From Methyloversatilis thermotolerans (GTDB lineage: Bacteria > Pseudomonadota > Gammaproteobacteria > Burkholderiales > Rhodocyclaceae): DNA of 64,000 bases. Under the pieces are notes generated by a model. The model searched no databases. It saw nothing but the letters and a program-made list of their open reading frames with translations, and had not been told where the DNA came from. A program made the translations under genes and the position numbers. The DNA is taken from contig NZ_KB889967.1 in assembly GCF_000372885.1 (NCBI RefSeq), positions 2,166,655 to 2,230,654 of the forward strand. Direction: 5' to 3'. Positions 25,225 to 33,746 of this stretch are shown here, one piece after another (position 1 is the stretch's first letter; each line of letters starts with the position of its first letter).

Positions 25225-27429
25225 ATGACCGATTCTCAGCCAGATGAGCAGCCCGCGCGCCCGGTGAAGCGCTGGCTGCGGGAAATCGCCGCCGGACTCA
25301 CTGTCGCCACCACCTCCATCCCGAACGAACTGAGCTACGGGCTGCTCGCCTTCGCCGCGCTGGGCAGCGCGCATGAAGGGCACGGCATGCTGGCGGCCAT
25401 GCTGGCCGGCATGCTCGGCGCGGCGGCCGCACAGATCGCCGGCTGCCGCACCGGCCAGATCCATGGCGCCAGACCGGCTCTGGCGCTCATCGTTGCCGGT
25501 CTGATCAGCCAGGTGAACGCATCGCCCGCATCGCTGCCCGGGCTGGCCGCGGGTACGTCCGCCCTGCTGGCGGTGACGCTGGCCGTGGCCGGTGCAGCGT
25601 TGCTGCAGATCGTGGCCGCGCTGGCCGGCTGGGCGCGTTTCGTGCGTTTCGTGCCCTATCCGGTACAGGCCGGCTTCTTCAACGGCGTGGCGATACTGAT
25701 GATGGCGGGCGGCCTCAAGCTCGTGTTCGTCGAACACGGCCACTGGATGCTGACCCCGGGATTGCTCGCCGTCACCGCCGTGGTCGTCCTTCCCGGTCTG
25801 CTGCTGCCGCGCCGCTGGCCGGCGTGGCCGGTTCTTCCTGCGCTGCTGGCCATTTCGGCGGCGCTGCATCACGCTCTGGCCGCGGCCGGGATGGACGCGG
25901 GGCGCATGCTGGGTTCGCCGGCAGGCGCCAGCCTGTCCTTCGAACCATTGACGCATCTTCCGGCCATCCTCGGTGCCGACGGCGACTGGTTGAGGAGCGT
26001 CGCCGGAGCGAGCGTCGCGATCGCCCTCGTTTCGTCGCTGGAAACGCTTTTCGCGGCCAGTCGTCTCGATGGACTGACCCATGTGCGTCACGACACGCGG
26101 CGCGAACTAGCCGCGGTGGGTATCGCCAATCTGGCGCTCGCACCGGCGGGCGGACTGCCCGCCGCCGCCGCGGTATCACGCGCCACCACCGCGTTTGCCG
26201 CCGGAGCGCGCACGCGCGTGCCGGCGCTGGTATACGTGTGCGTCCTGATGCTGCTGTGGCTGTGCGGCGGCGGATTGCTCGAGCTGATTCCACGCGCCAC
26301 CGTGGGTGCCAGCCTGATATTGCTGTCGATCGGCGTGATCGACCGCTGGAGCGTCCAGGCCCTGCTCGAATGCCGAGTCGGACGATCTTTCCCGGACCGG
26401 CGACTGATGTCCAATCTGGCGATCAGCGCACTGGTCACGCTGGTCGCGGTTCTGGTCGGATTGCTCGAAGCGGTGGCCGCCGGCCTGATCGGCGCCATGT
26501 TCCTGTTCGCGCGCGACCACAGCCGCAGCGTGCTGCGTCAGGTGGTGGATGGCAGCGTCGCCGCCAGCCTGCAGATGCGGCCGCTGTGGCAGCAGTTGCG
26601 CCTGACCGCACAGGCGCATCGCTATGCCCTGATCGAGCTGGAGGGCCTGTTGTTCTTCGGCACCGCGGAGGAACTTGAAGAGGCGATAGAGACGCGCGTG
26701 CCTCGCGCCCGTTACATCGTGCTCGACTGTTCGCGCCTGGTGGACATCGATCTGTCCGCCGCGCAGGTACTGCAGCGCATGGCGCACAGACTGCGCACAC
26801 GACGCACCCGTCTGGTGATCGCCGGACTGGACCCGGAAGGGCCGCGCGGCGTATTTCTTGCACGCAGCGGACTGAAACGCGTGCTGCCGGCAGGCAGCTG
26901 GTTCCCCAACGCGGACGCCGCGCTCGAATGGGTGGAGAACCAGGTGCTCGAGTCGCAGTCGGCGACCCGCCGGCTGGAAGACACGAGCTCGCTGCACCGG
27001 CTGGATCTGTGCGCCGGCATGACGCGCGAGCAGGCACAACGCCTGGGAAGTCTGATGAAACCGGGCGCCTTCGCGCGCGGGCAGACGCTGTTCCGCGCCG
27101 GCGAGGACAGCGATGCGATGTACGTGCTGCTGGCCGGCAGCGTGAGCATCATGCGCAGCGAGAACGGCGGCAGCGCGGTGCGCGTGGCCTGCATCAGCGC
27201 GGGCCTGACGGTGGGCGAGATGGGTCTGATCGAAAACAAAGCGCGGGCGGCCGACGCGATTGCCGACACCACGGTGGAAGCGCTGGTGCTCGACCGCGCC
27301 GCGCTGGAACGACTGCAACGCGACGCTCCCGACATCGCCGCCACCCTGTACGCCAATCTGGCGCGTACCCTGGCGCAGCGCCTGCGCGACACGACGGTGC
27401 GCCTGCACACCTACATGCGGCCGGTTTGA
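25225..27429 (+). CDS. SulP-family anion transporter with STAS and cyclic-nucleotide-binding domains
   Basis: 734 residues in three parts. About residues 20-430 form the SulP membrane domain, with PNELSYGLLAFAAL, FVPYPVQAGFFNGVA and the SLETLFAASRLDGLTHVRHD segment near residue 280. A STAS domain (about 465-550, IVLDCSRLVDIDLSAAQVL) follows. The last 130 residues are a CAP/cNMP-type cyclic-nucleotide-binding domain with GEMGLIENKARAADA as the phosphate-binding cassette. SulP proteins move sulfate, bicarbonate or other anions. The fused nucleotide-binding domain suggests direct control by cAMP or c-di-type ligands. The ATG at 25225 is chosen because the upstream extension lies inside the LysR gene. 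Confidence 0.88.
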   Translation: MTDSQPDEQPARPVKRWLREIAAGLTVATTSIPNELSYGLLAFAALGSAHEGHGMLAAMLAGMLGAAAAQIAGCRTGQIHGARPALALIVAGLISQVNASPASLPGLAAGTSALLAVTLAVAGAALLQIVAALAGWARFVRFVPYPVQAGFFNGVAILMMAGGLKLVFVEHGHWMLTPGLLAVTAVVVLPGLLLPRRWPAWPVLPALLAISAALHHALAAAGMDAGRMLGSPAGASLSFEPLTHLPAILGADGDWLRSVAGASVAIALVSSLETLFAASRLDGLTHVRHDTRRELAAVGIANLALAPAGGLPAAAAVSRATTAFAAGARTRVPALVYVCVLMLLWLCGGGLLELIPRATVGASLILLSIGVIDRWSVQALLECRVGRSFPDRRLMSNLAISALVTLVAVLVGLLEAVAAGLIGAMFLFARDHSRSVLRQVVDGSVAASLQMRPLWQQLRLTAQAHRYALIELEGLLFFGTAEELEEAIETRVPRARYIVLDCSRLVDIDLSAAQVLQRMAHRLRTRRTRLVIAGLDPEGPRGVFLARSGLKRVLPAGSWFPNADAALEWVENQVLESQSATRRLEDTSSLHRLDLCAGMTREQAQRLGSLMKPGAFARGQTLFRAGEDSDAMYVLLAGSVSIMRSENGGSAVRVACISAGLTVGEMGLIENKARAADAIADTTVEALVLDRAALERLQRDAPDIAATLYANLARTLAQRLRDTTVRLHTYMRPV

Positions 27430-27461
27430 CGCCCGGGCCGCGCGCCAGGAAAGGGGAACGG

Positions 27462-27486
27462 GAAAAATGCCGGCCGCAAGGCCGGC
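27462..27486 (-). terminator. Terminator of pepN
   Basis: Minus-strand stem GCCGGCC/GGCCGGC with TTGC loop (27469-27486), followed by ATTTTTCCC. It starts 25 bases after the pepN stop. Confidence 0.75.
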
Positions 27487-27511
27487 TCCGCCCTGCCCCC
27501 GGGTATCTCGC

Positions 27512-30160
27512 TCAGGCCAGCGCCCGACCCACCACCTCCGCCACATCGGCCGACAGGCCCGGCAGATCGCGTATGCTTTCGAGCGCCTTGCGGGCATGGC
27601 CCTGACGGCCTTCGTCGAAGCGCTTCCAGCGATCGAAGGCGCGGGCGACGCGGGAGGCGACCTGCGGATTCACCGGATCCAGCTCGCGGATGACGCCCGC
27701 CGCATAGGCGTAGCCCGATCCGTCCGCAGCGTGGAAATGCAGCGGATTGGCGGCGCAGAAGGTGCGCACCAGCGCATACACCTTGTTCGGATTCTTCAGG
27801 TCGAAGGCCGGATGGGCCATCAGTTCGCGCACACGCGCGCGCGTGTCGGGCAAGGGCGAGGTGGCCTGCACCGACAGCCATTTGTCGACCACCAGCGCCT
27901 CGTCCTTCCAGCGTGCGAGGAACTCGTTCAGCACGACTTCGCGCAGCGGCGTTTCACTATGCGCCAGCAGCGAAAACGCGGCGAACTGGTCGGTCATGTT
28001 GTCGGCCTCGCGGAACTGCGACAAGGCACGCAACTGCACCGCGCTGTCGTCGAGCGCCATCAGATAGCCGAGCGCCAGGTTGCGCAGCGCACGCCGTCCC
28101 ATGGCCGCCGGTTCCGGCGCATAAGGGCCCGGTGCCGACATGCGCGCCATCACCTGCTCGAACGGCCCGCGCAGCCGTTCGGCAAGCGTGCGACGGAACA
28201 GTCGGCGCACCGCATGGATGGCATCCGGGTCAATGATTGCCATCTGGTCGCCCAGCCAGGCTTCGGACGGCAGCGTGAGCGCTTCCGCAGCGAAAGCCGG
28301 ATCGGCATCCGACTGCGCGAGCACGGCGGCGAAGGCCTCGACGAACAGGGGCGGCACGAGCGCTTCACGCCCCGCCTGCAGTTGCGCTACCTGCGCCAGC
28401 ATGAGCCGGGTGGCGAGCCGCTGGCCCGCCTCCCAGCGATTGAATTCGTCCTTGTCATGCGCCATCAGCGTGGCCAGCGCGCGGTCGTCGCATTCGAAAT
28501 CGAGTGCGACCGGGGCCGAGAAATTGCGCAGCAGCGACGGCAGCGGCGCGGCTTTCAATCCGCACTGCGACAGATCGAAGGTGAAGGTCTGGGTCGTGTC
28601 GGTCAGCGACAGCACTGTGGTCGGCAGGACTTCGCGACCGTCGGCGTCGAGCAGGCCGAGCGCCACCGGAATGTGAAGGGGACCGCGCGGGAAGCTCAGC
28701 CCCTCCTCCTTCAACCTTTTCTCGTAGGCGGTTTCCGGATTGGACTGCGACAGCGTGAGCGTCCACCGGCCGAGCGCGGCATCGAATGAGGTTTCGGCGT
28801 TCACACGGGGCGTGCCGGCCTGTTCGTACCAGCGCCGGAACTGTGTGAGGTCCACGCCGGATGCGTCCTGCATGGCCGACACGAAATCGTCGCAGGTGAC
28901 CGCCTGCCCGTCGTGCCGCTGGAAATAGAGCTTCATGCCACGCTGGAATCCGTCCTCGCCGAGCAGGGTGTGGATCATGCGGACCACCTCGGCGCCCTTT
29001 TCATAGACCGTGGCGGTATAGAAGTTGTTGATTTCCTCGTAGCTGGCCGGCCGCACCGGATGGGCCATCGGACCGGCATCCTCCGGGAACTGCGCGGCGC
29101 GCAGGCCGCGCACCTCCTGAATGCGCTGCACCGCGCGCGAATACTCGTCGGAACCGTATTCCTGGTCGCGGAACACGGTGAGCCCTTCCTTCAACGAAAG
29201 CTGGAACCAGTCGCGGCAGGTGACGCGGTTGCCGGTCCAGTTGTGGAAGTACTCGTGCGCCACCACGCGGTCGATGTTCATGTAATCGACATCGGTCGCG
29301 ATATCGGGCCGCGCCAGCACATACTTGGTGTTGAAGATGTTCAGACCCTTGTTCTCCATCGCGCCCATGTTGAAATCGCCGACGGCGACGATCATGTAGC
29401 GATCTAGATCCAGTTCGAGTCCGAAACGCCGCTCGTCCCAGCGCATCGATTTCTTCAGCGCATGCATCGCGAAACCGCATTGATCCAGCTTGCCCGGTTC
29501 GACGTAGATCGCCAGGTCAACCGCCCGGCCGGACGCGGTCGTGTAGCGATCATCCAGCCGGTCCAGCTTCGCGGCCACCATGGCGAACAGGTAGCAAGGC
29601 TTGGGAAAGGGATCGACCCAGCGCGCCCAGTGGCGCCCGCCCGCCTCGTCACCGCTCGCAACCAGATTGCCGTTTGCGAGCAGCTCCGGGAAGCGCGTCC
29701 GGTCGGCATGCAGCGTCACGGTGTAGCGTGACATGACGTCCGGCCGGTCGGGAAACCAGGTGATGCGGCGAAAGCCCTCCGCCTCGCACTGGGTGAAGTA
29801 GCCGTCGCGCGAACGATAGAGGCCGGACAGCGTGGTGTTGCGATCGGGCTGGATACGGACCCGTGTCTCCAGCGTGCACTGTTCCGGCAGGTCAGCCAGT
29901 TCCAGCCTGCCGTCGCGAATGAAGCTGGCCGGCGCCGGCAGCGGCCGCCCGTCGACCGCCAGGCCGAGCAGTTCGAGTTCCTCGCCATCCAGCGCAAGCA
30001 CCTGCGCCGGCACGGCGGCATTCCGGCGCACTGCCAGCCGGGCCGTCACCTCCGTCGAGCCATCGTCGGCGATGGACACATCCAGATCGACGGTATCGAC
30101 CCACCAGGCGGGAGCACGGTAGTCGCGAAGATGGATCGCACGGGCAAAAGAGTTCTTCAT
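27512..30160 (-). CDS. pepN: Aminopeptidase N (M1 metallopeptidase)
   Basis: 882 residues, the normal length of bacterial PepN. Cytosolic zinc aminopeptidase releasing N-terminal residues from peptides. The exopeptidase motif GAMEN is at 266-270, the zinc site HEYFH at 302-306 with the third ligand Glu325 (LKEGLT), followed by a long helical C-terminal domain. The ATG at 30160 (MKNSFARAI) matches the family start; the in-frame extension of 59 codons upstream is rejected. It stands alone, divergent from a hypothetical gene. Confidence 0.95.
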   Translation of the reverse strand: MKNSFARAIHLRDYRAPAWWVDTVDLDVSIADDGSTEVTARLAVRRNAAVPAQVLALDGEELELLGLAVDGRPLPAPASFIRDGRLELADLPEQCTLETRVRIQPDRNTTLSGLYRSRDGYFTQCEAEGFRRITWFPDRPDVMSRYTVTLHADRTRFPELLANGNLVASGDEAGGRHWARWVDPFPKPCYLFAMVAAKLDRLDDRYTTASGRAVDLAIYVEPGKLDQCGFAMHALKKSMRWDERRFGLELDLDRYMIVAVGDFNMGAMENKGLNIFNTKYVLARPDIATDVDYMNIDRVVAHEYFHNWTGNRVTCRDWFQLSLKEGLTVFRDQEYGSDEYSRAVQRIQEVRGLRAAQFPEDAGPMAHPVRPASYEEINNFYTATVYEKGAEVVRMIHTLLGEDGFQRGMKLYFQRHDGQAVTCDDFVSAMQDASGVDLTQFRRWYEQAGTPRVNAETSFDAALGRWTLTLSQSNPETAYEKRLKEEGLSFPRGPLHIPVALGLLDADGREVLPTTVLSLTDTTQTFTFDLSQCGLKAAPLPSLLRNFSAPVALDFECDDRALATLMAHDKDEFNRWEAGQRLATRLMLAQVAQLQAGREALVPPLFVEAFAAVLAQSDADPAFAAEALTLPSEAWLGDQMAIIDPDAIHAVRRLFRRTLAERLRGPFEQVMARMSAPGPYAPEPAAMGRRALRNLALGYLMALDDSAVQLRALSQFREADNMTDQFAAFSLLAHSETPLREVVLNEFLARWKDEALVVDKWLSVQATSPLPDTRARVRELMAHPAFDLKNPNKVYALVRTFCAANPLHFHAADGSGYAYAAGVIRELDPVNPQVASRVARAFDRWKRFDEGRQGHARKALESIRDLPGLSADVAEVVGRALA

Positions 30161-30444
30161 TTTTGTCTTTCTGTGTCGATAACAGTCAGGGTTCTTGTTC
30201 GGACCAGACGGAACATGCAGGATTCCCTCTGGAGGCACTGTACTGCAGCACACCCAACCGGCGGAACTTGAGACGAGGCTTGCATCCGATCGACCTTCAC
30301 GGTGGATCGGAGCCGGCGACCTGCATGCACAGCGCACGATGGCCGGCTGCGAGACCAGGGTATACCCTTAGTCCGGGTGACCTAAGTTCTCAGGAATGAC
30401 ACATCGCAGCATTACCATCGAACCAACAAATCAAAAGGTATGCC

Positions 30445-31026
30445 ATGGGTGCACGTCTGAACGAGGGGAAAGAGGTCCATCGACCGCAGGCGGTCGATGG
30501 CGCCACCCTGCCCATCCGGGCAGGGTCAGGCTGGCCGCGCTTTTCTGCCAATGCTCCGCGCCACGCGAACGCCGCTGGCGAAACGCTTGCCGGATCGCGC
30601 CACTGGACGGCCAGCGATCTTGCCGCACTGCTTGCCGATTTCCTGAAACGCGAACATGCCTCGCTGGCCGCATGCCATGGTCAGAATGTCGAGGCGGACT
30701 GGATTCCCCTCGCCCGCGCTCTGGCCATCCGGCTGTCCGAAGCGCCCGGCATGTCGCTCGCGGCAAGCCCGCTGAAAAGTCGCTTCCTGTTGCGCGAACA
30801 GATCGGTGCCTGGCTGGTCGCGACCGCTCTCGAACCCGATGCCGCGAGCGCCATTCACATCGCACTGCCCGAGTCGTGGAATACGCAGAAGGTACTTGCC
30901 TACCTGTTCCGCCACGAAATCGCGCCCATGCATTTCGTGACTGCCGCGCTGCGCACGCACAGCGTGCCGCTGTCGATGTCGGCGACGGTCCGGACGGTCG
31001 ACGAAGAAAGACGCGTCAACGGCTGA
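30445..31026 (+). CDS. Hypothetical protein
   Basis: 193 residues, not recognised. The first 45 residues look unstructured; the rest is an alpha/beta-like sequence with several hydrophobic segments (LAALLADFLKREH, PLARALAIRLSE, IGAWLVATALE, VLAYLFRHEIAPMHFV) but no signal peptide or membrane helix. I prefer this frame over overlapping ones on both strands because it reads as a folded protein and ends just before a strong terminator. The ATG at 30445 has AAGG upstream. It stands between pepN and tRNA-Thr with no informative neighbours. Confidence 0.6.
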   Translation: MGARLNEGKEVHRPQAVDGATLPIRAGSGWPRFSANAPRHANAAGETLAGSRHWTASDLAALLADFLKREHASLAACHGQNVEADWIPLARALAIRLSEAPGMSLAASPLKSRFLLREQIGAWLVATALEPDAASAIHIALPESWNTQKVLAYLFRHEIAPMHFVTAALRTHSVPLSMSATVRTVDEERRVNG

Positions 31027-31055
31027 CCGGATCCCATCGCCGCCCTGCCGTCCAA

Positions 31056-31081
31056 AGCCGCTGCCGAACAGCGGCTTTTTT
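31056..31081 (+). terminator. Rho-independent terminator after the hypothetical gene
   Basis: AGCCGCTG/CAGCGGCT stem with CCGAA loop (31056-31076) followed directly by five T (31077-31081). It is the first of three tandem hairpin units. Confidence 0.85.
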
Positions 31082-31144
31082 CTTTGCCGCAGCCGAACAG
31101 CCGTCTTTTCTTTGCCACTGCGAAACAGTGGCGTCTGCTTTTTC
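31057..31144 (+). repeat. Three tandem terminator-like units
   Basis: Units of about 29 bases: 31057-31085, 31086-31113 and 31114-31144. Each reads as a GCCxCxG arm, a (C)CGAA-type loop, a complementary arm and a T-rich tail. Units 1 and 3 form perfect 7-8 base stems of different sequence; unit 2 is imperfect. Confidence 0.6.
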
Positions 31145-31156
31145 GGGCTCCGGAAA

Positions 31157-31183
31157 GCAAAAAGCCAGTCCCGAAGGACTGGC
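31157..31183 (-). terminator. Terminator of tRNA-Thr
   Basis: Minus-strand stem GCCAGTCC/GGACTGGC with TTCG tetraloop (31164-31183), followed by TTTTTGC. It lies 17 bases after the CCA end of the tRNA. Confidence 0.88.
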
Positions 31184-31200
31184 CTGTATGCCTTGCAAAC

Positions 31201-31276
31201 TGGTGCCGCTGACCGGAATCGAACTGGTGACCTTCGCATTACGAATGCGCTGCTCTACCGACTGAGCTACAGCGGC
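31201..31276 (-). tRNA. tRNA-Thr (anticodon CGT)
   Basis: 76 bases including an encoded CCA end. Acceptor stem GCCGCTG pairs with CAGCGGC, followed by A and CCA. The D arm is GCTC...GAGC, the anticodon loop TTCGTAA gives CGU, and the T arm has GTTCGATTC. The layout closely matches enterobacterial tRNA-Thr(CGU). It has its own promoter and terminator. Confidence 0.95.
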
Positions 31277-31293
31277 CCTGCAAAAGAGCGCGC

Positions 31294-31322
31294 ATGATAG
31301 CCGCACGGGAAGCCGAAATCAA
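31294..31322 (-). promoter_or_regulatory. Promoter of tRNA-Thr
   Basis: Minus-strand TTGATT (31317-31322), 17-base spacer, TATCAT (31294-31299), ending 17 bases before the mature tRNA. Confidence 0.65.
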
Positions 31323-31346
31323 TGCGAATCTGCGCCAATCGCGCGC

Positions 31347-31784
31347 TCACGCGACAAGGGTTTCCTGCGCTCCGGCAGGACGCACGCGGACGATGATGTC
31401 TATTCCGTCGGCCACCATGCCTTCCGGCAGCACCGGCATGCCTTCGATGCGCAATGAATGATCCGGAATGTCGGTCAGACAGCCGCTCACCACGTCGAAC
31501 AGATGGTGATGAGGTTCGGTATTCGGATCGAAGAACACACGAGTCGGATCAACGATGACTTCACGGATCAGGCCGGCCTCGCGCAGCACCTTGAGCGTGT
31601 TGTATACGGTGGCCTTGGATGCCGAGGGCGAACTTTCGTTGACCAGGGAAAGAATCTGGTCGGCCGACAGGTGTTCCATGCGCGAAAACAGCACATGCGC
31701 AATGTCTATGCGCGGCTGGGTGAGGTTGATATCGCGGCTGCGCAGCAGCTCGACCACCTGATCGCGTGTAAGGAAAGTCTTCAT
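31347..31784 (-). CDS. Fur-family regulator, Irr-like
   Basis: 145 residues. N-terminal winged-helix DNA-binding domain (about 1-80; LTQPRIDIAHVLF, SKATVYNTLKVL) and a short dimerisation domain with NTEPHHHLFD (His92-His94) and GCLTDIP. The triple-His block and the absence of the C-terminal CxxC zinc pairs set it apart from Fur, Zur and PerR and resemble Irr, the haem-responsive iron regulator best known in alphaproteobacteria. The ATG at 31784 is chosen; a start 12 codons earlier is unlikely. Its neighbour ispH makes an Fe-S enzyme, but nothing shows direct control. Confidence 0.82.
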   Translation of the reverse strand: MKTFLTRDQVVELLRSRDINLTQPRIDIAHVLFSRMEHLSADQILSLVNESSPSASKATVYNTLKVLREAGLIREVIVDPTRVFFDPNTEPHHHLFDVVSGCLTDIPDHSLRIEGMPVLPEGMVADGIDIIVRVRPAGAQETLVA

Positions 31785-31879
31785 GACTGCCAGTATATGA
31801 AACGGCGGCGCAACACGCAAAGTGCTGCGGCACGGTCCGGCGAGCGGAAAAGCACTGAAGAAACAATCATCAACACACC

Positions 31880-32824
31880 TCAGGCATTCAATTCTCGCGG
31901 CAGTGGAAAACTGACGTTCTCGGGGGTGCCCTCCAGCGTACGTACTGCAGCGGCGCCCAGGTCTCGCAGGCGCGCGATCACCTCATCCACCAGCACTTCC
32001 GGTGCGGAAGCACCCGCCGTGACACCGATGCGTTTGCGGCCGACCAGCCACGCCGGATCGATCTGGCTCGCGTTGTCGATCAGATGCGCCGGTACCCCGT
32101 ACTGCTCCGCGACCTCGCGCAGACGGTTCGAATTGGAACTGTTGATGGACCCGACCACCAGAACCAGATCGCTGCGCGGTGCCATGAATTTGACCGCATC
32201 CTGGCGGTTCTGGGTCGCGTAACAGATGTCGTCACGCTTCGGACCGACGATGGCCGGAAATCGGGCGCGCAGGGCGTCGACAATGGTCTGGGCGTCGTCG
32301 ACCGACAGCGTGGTCTGCGTGACATAGGCCAGCTTGTCGGGGTCGACGATGCTCAGCGCAGCGACATCGGCCACCGTCTCGACCAGATGCATGCCACCTT
32401 CGGACTGTCCCATCGTACCCTCGACCTCGGGATGCCCCTTGTGGCCGATCATGATGATCTCCCGCCCCGCTTCGCGCATCTTCGCGACTTCGACGTGCAC
32501 CTTGGTCACCAGCGGACACGTGGCGTCGAACACGCGCAGCCCTCGACCGGCGGCATCGTGGCGCACCGCCTGCGGCACACCGTGGGCGCTGAAGATGAGC
32601 GTGGCGCCAGCGGGTACCAGCGCGAGATCATCGATGAATATGGCGCCCTTGGCGCGCAGGCTGTCGACGACGAACTTGTTGTGCACCACCTCATGGCGTA
32701 CATAGATCGGGGCGCCGAACTGTTCCAGCGCGCGCTCGACGATGGCGATCGCACGCTCCACGCCGGCACAGAAGCCGCGCGGATTGGCAAGCAGGACCTC
32801 GGATGCAGCAGTATCAGGAGACAC
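31880..32824 (-). CDS. ispH: 4-hydroxy-3-methylbut-2-enyl diphosphate reductase
   Basis: 314 residues. Last step of the MEP isoprenoid pathway, making IPP and DMAPP with a [4Fe-4S] cluster. Three cluster cysteines are visible: NPRGFCAGV (Cys19), [11 protein letters not shown] and [11 protein letters not shown]. Other family blocks are [29 protein letters not shown] and [11 protein letters not shown]. The start is GTG at 32824, inside the end of fkpB, giving an 11-base overlap. It is the last gene of the ribF-ileS-lspA-fkpB-ispH series. Confidence 0.95.
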   Translation of the reverse strand: MSPDTAASEVLLANPRGFCAGVERAIAIVERALEQFGAPIYVRHEVVHNKFVVDSLRAKGAIFIDDLALVPAGATLIFSAHGVPQAVRHDAAGRGLRVFDATCPLVTKVHVEVAKMREAGREIIMIGHKGHPEVEGTMGQSEGGMHLVETVADVAALSIVDPDKLAYVTQTTLSVDDAQTIVDALRARFPAIVGPKRDDICYATQNRQDAVKFMAPRSDLVLVVGSINSSNSNRLREVAEQYGVPAHLIDNASQIDPAWLVGRKRIGVTAGASAPEVLVDEVIARLRDLGAAAVRTLEGTPENVSFPLPRELNA

Positions 32825-33248
32825 CGATCACCTCGACTTCAAAGCGGACCGCCCGGCCCGCCAGTGGATGGTTGAAATCGATCAGCGCGGACTGATCGTC
32901 CAGTTCGCGCACCAGCCCGGGAAACTTGTTGCCGTCGTTGTCGGTGAATTCGATGACGGTATGCACATCCAGTTCGATATCGGCCGGAATGTCGCGGCGC
33001 GCGAAACGCTCGACCAGATCCGGCTTGTGCTCGCCGAACACCTCGCCCGGCGCCAGATCGAATACCTCGTGCCGCCCGACGGCGAGTCCGGTGAGTCGCG
33101 CCTCAAGCGCCGGCGCCAGTTCGCCACGACCGAGCTGCAGCGTGGCCGGCGTCGATTCAAAGGTACTGATCAGCGCAGCCCCGCCCTCGGGCAGGGCAAT
33201 GCGGAAATGCAGCGTCACCAGACTGTCCGGCTTCACCGTATCACTCAT
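32814..33248 (-). CDS. fkpB: FKBP-type peptidyl-prolyl isomerase (SlpA-like)
   Basis: 144 residues. SlpA-type FKBP with the FKBP half-barrel split by an insert-in-flap domain: [30 protein letters not shown] and [18 protein letters not shown] are family blocks. Cytosolic prolyl isomerase and chaperone. It sits between lspA and ispH, the conserved order in proteobacteria, overlapping lspA by three bases and ispH by eleven. Confidence 0.92.
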   Translation of the reverse strand: MSDTVKPDSLVTLHFRIALPEGGAALISTFESTPATLQLGRGELAPALEARLTGLAVGRHEVFDLAPGEVFGEHKPDLVERFARRDIPADIELDVHTVIEFTDNDGNKFPGLVRELDDQSALIDFNHPLAGRAVRFEVEVIGVS

Positions 33249-33745
33249 GCTTCATTCTCCACGCGGGAGGCGCGCGATGCGAGTCCGAACTGGTCGGCCA
33301 GCATGAGCACCACGCCCACGGTGATGGCGGAATCCGCCACATTGAACGCCGGAAAACCGTGCCCGCCAGCGTGAAAATACAGGAAATCGATCACCGCGCC
33401 GAAATGCACGCGGTCGATCAGGTTGCCGATGGCCCCGCCCAGTATCAGTGACAGGCCGGTCGGCATCAGGCGTTCCTGTGCGTGCCGGCGTATCAGATGG
33501 ACCAGCCACACCGATACCGCCGATGTGAGGACAATGAAGAACCAGCGCTGCCATCCGTCATGATCGGCGAGAAAGCTGAAGGCCGCACCTGGGTTGAACA
33601 CCAGGACCAGATCGAAGAATGGCGTGACCGGCCAGCTCTGGCCATAGGACAGCCAGCCCATCATGAGCTGCTTGGTGAGCTGGTCCACGCCCACCACCGC
33701 GAGAGCCAGGACGAACCACAGGAGCAGGCGCGCATTCATCGTCAT
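33245..33745 (-). CDS. lspA: Lipoprotein signal peptidase (signal peptidase II)
   Basis: 166 residues with four membrane helices. Cleaves prolipoproteins at the lipidated cysteine in the inner membrane. Family blocks are VDQLTKQ, FNPGAAFSFL, GGAIGNLIDRV (first catalytic Asp) and FPAFNVADSAITVG (second catalytic Asp). The ATG at 33745 (MTMNARLLL) starts just inside the ileS stop region; 33739 and 33754 are alternatives. It would process the lipoproteins predicted elsewhere in the window. Confidence 0.94.
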   Translation of the reverse strand: MTMNARLLLWFVLALAVVGVDQLTKQLMMGWLSYGQSWPVTPFFDLVLVFNPGAAFSFLADHDGWQRWFFIVLTSAVSVWLVHLIRRHAQERLMPTGLSLILGGAIGNLIDRVHFGAVIDFLYFHAGGHGFPAFNVADSAITVGVVLMLADQFGLASRASRVENEA

Positions 33746-33746
33746 G

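Noticed and set aside
30396..31265. Alternative frames over the hypothetical gene (plus 30396-31265 and minus 30526-31239)
   Set aside because: Both are Arg/Ser/Pro-rich and run into the terminators or the tRNA-Thr gene.
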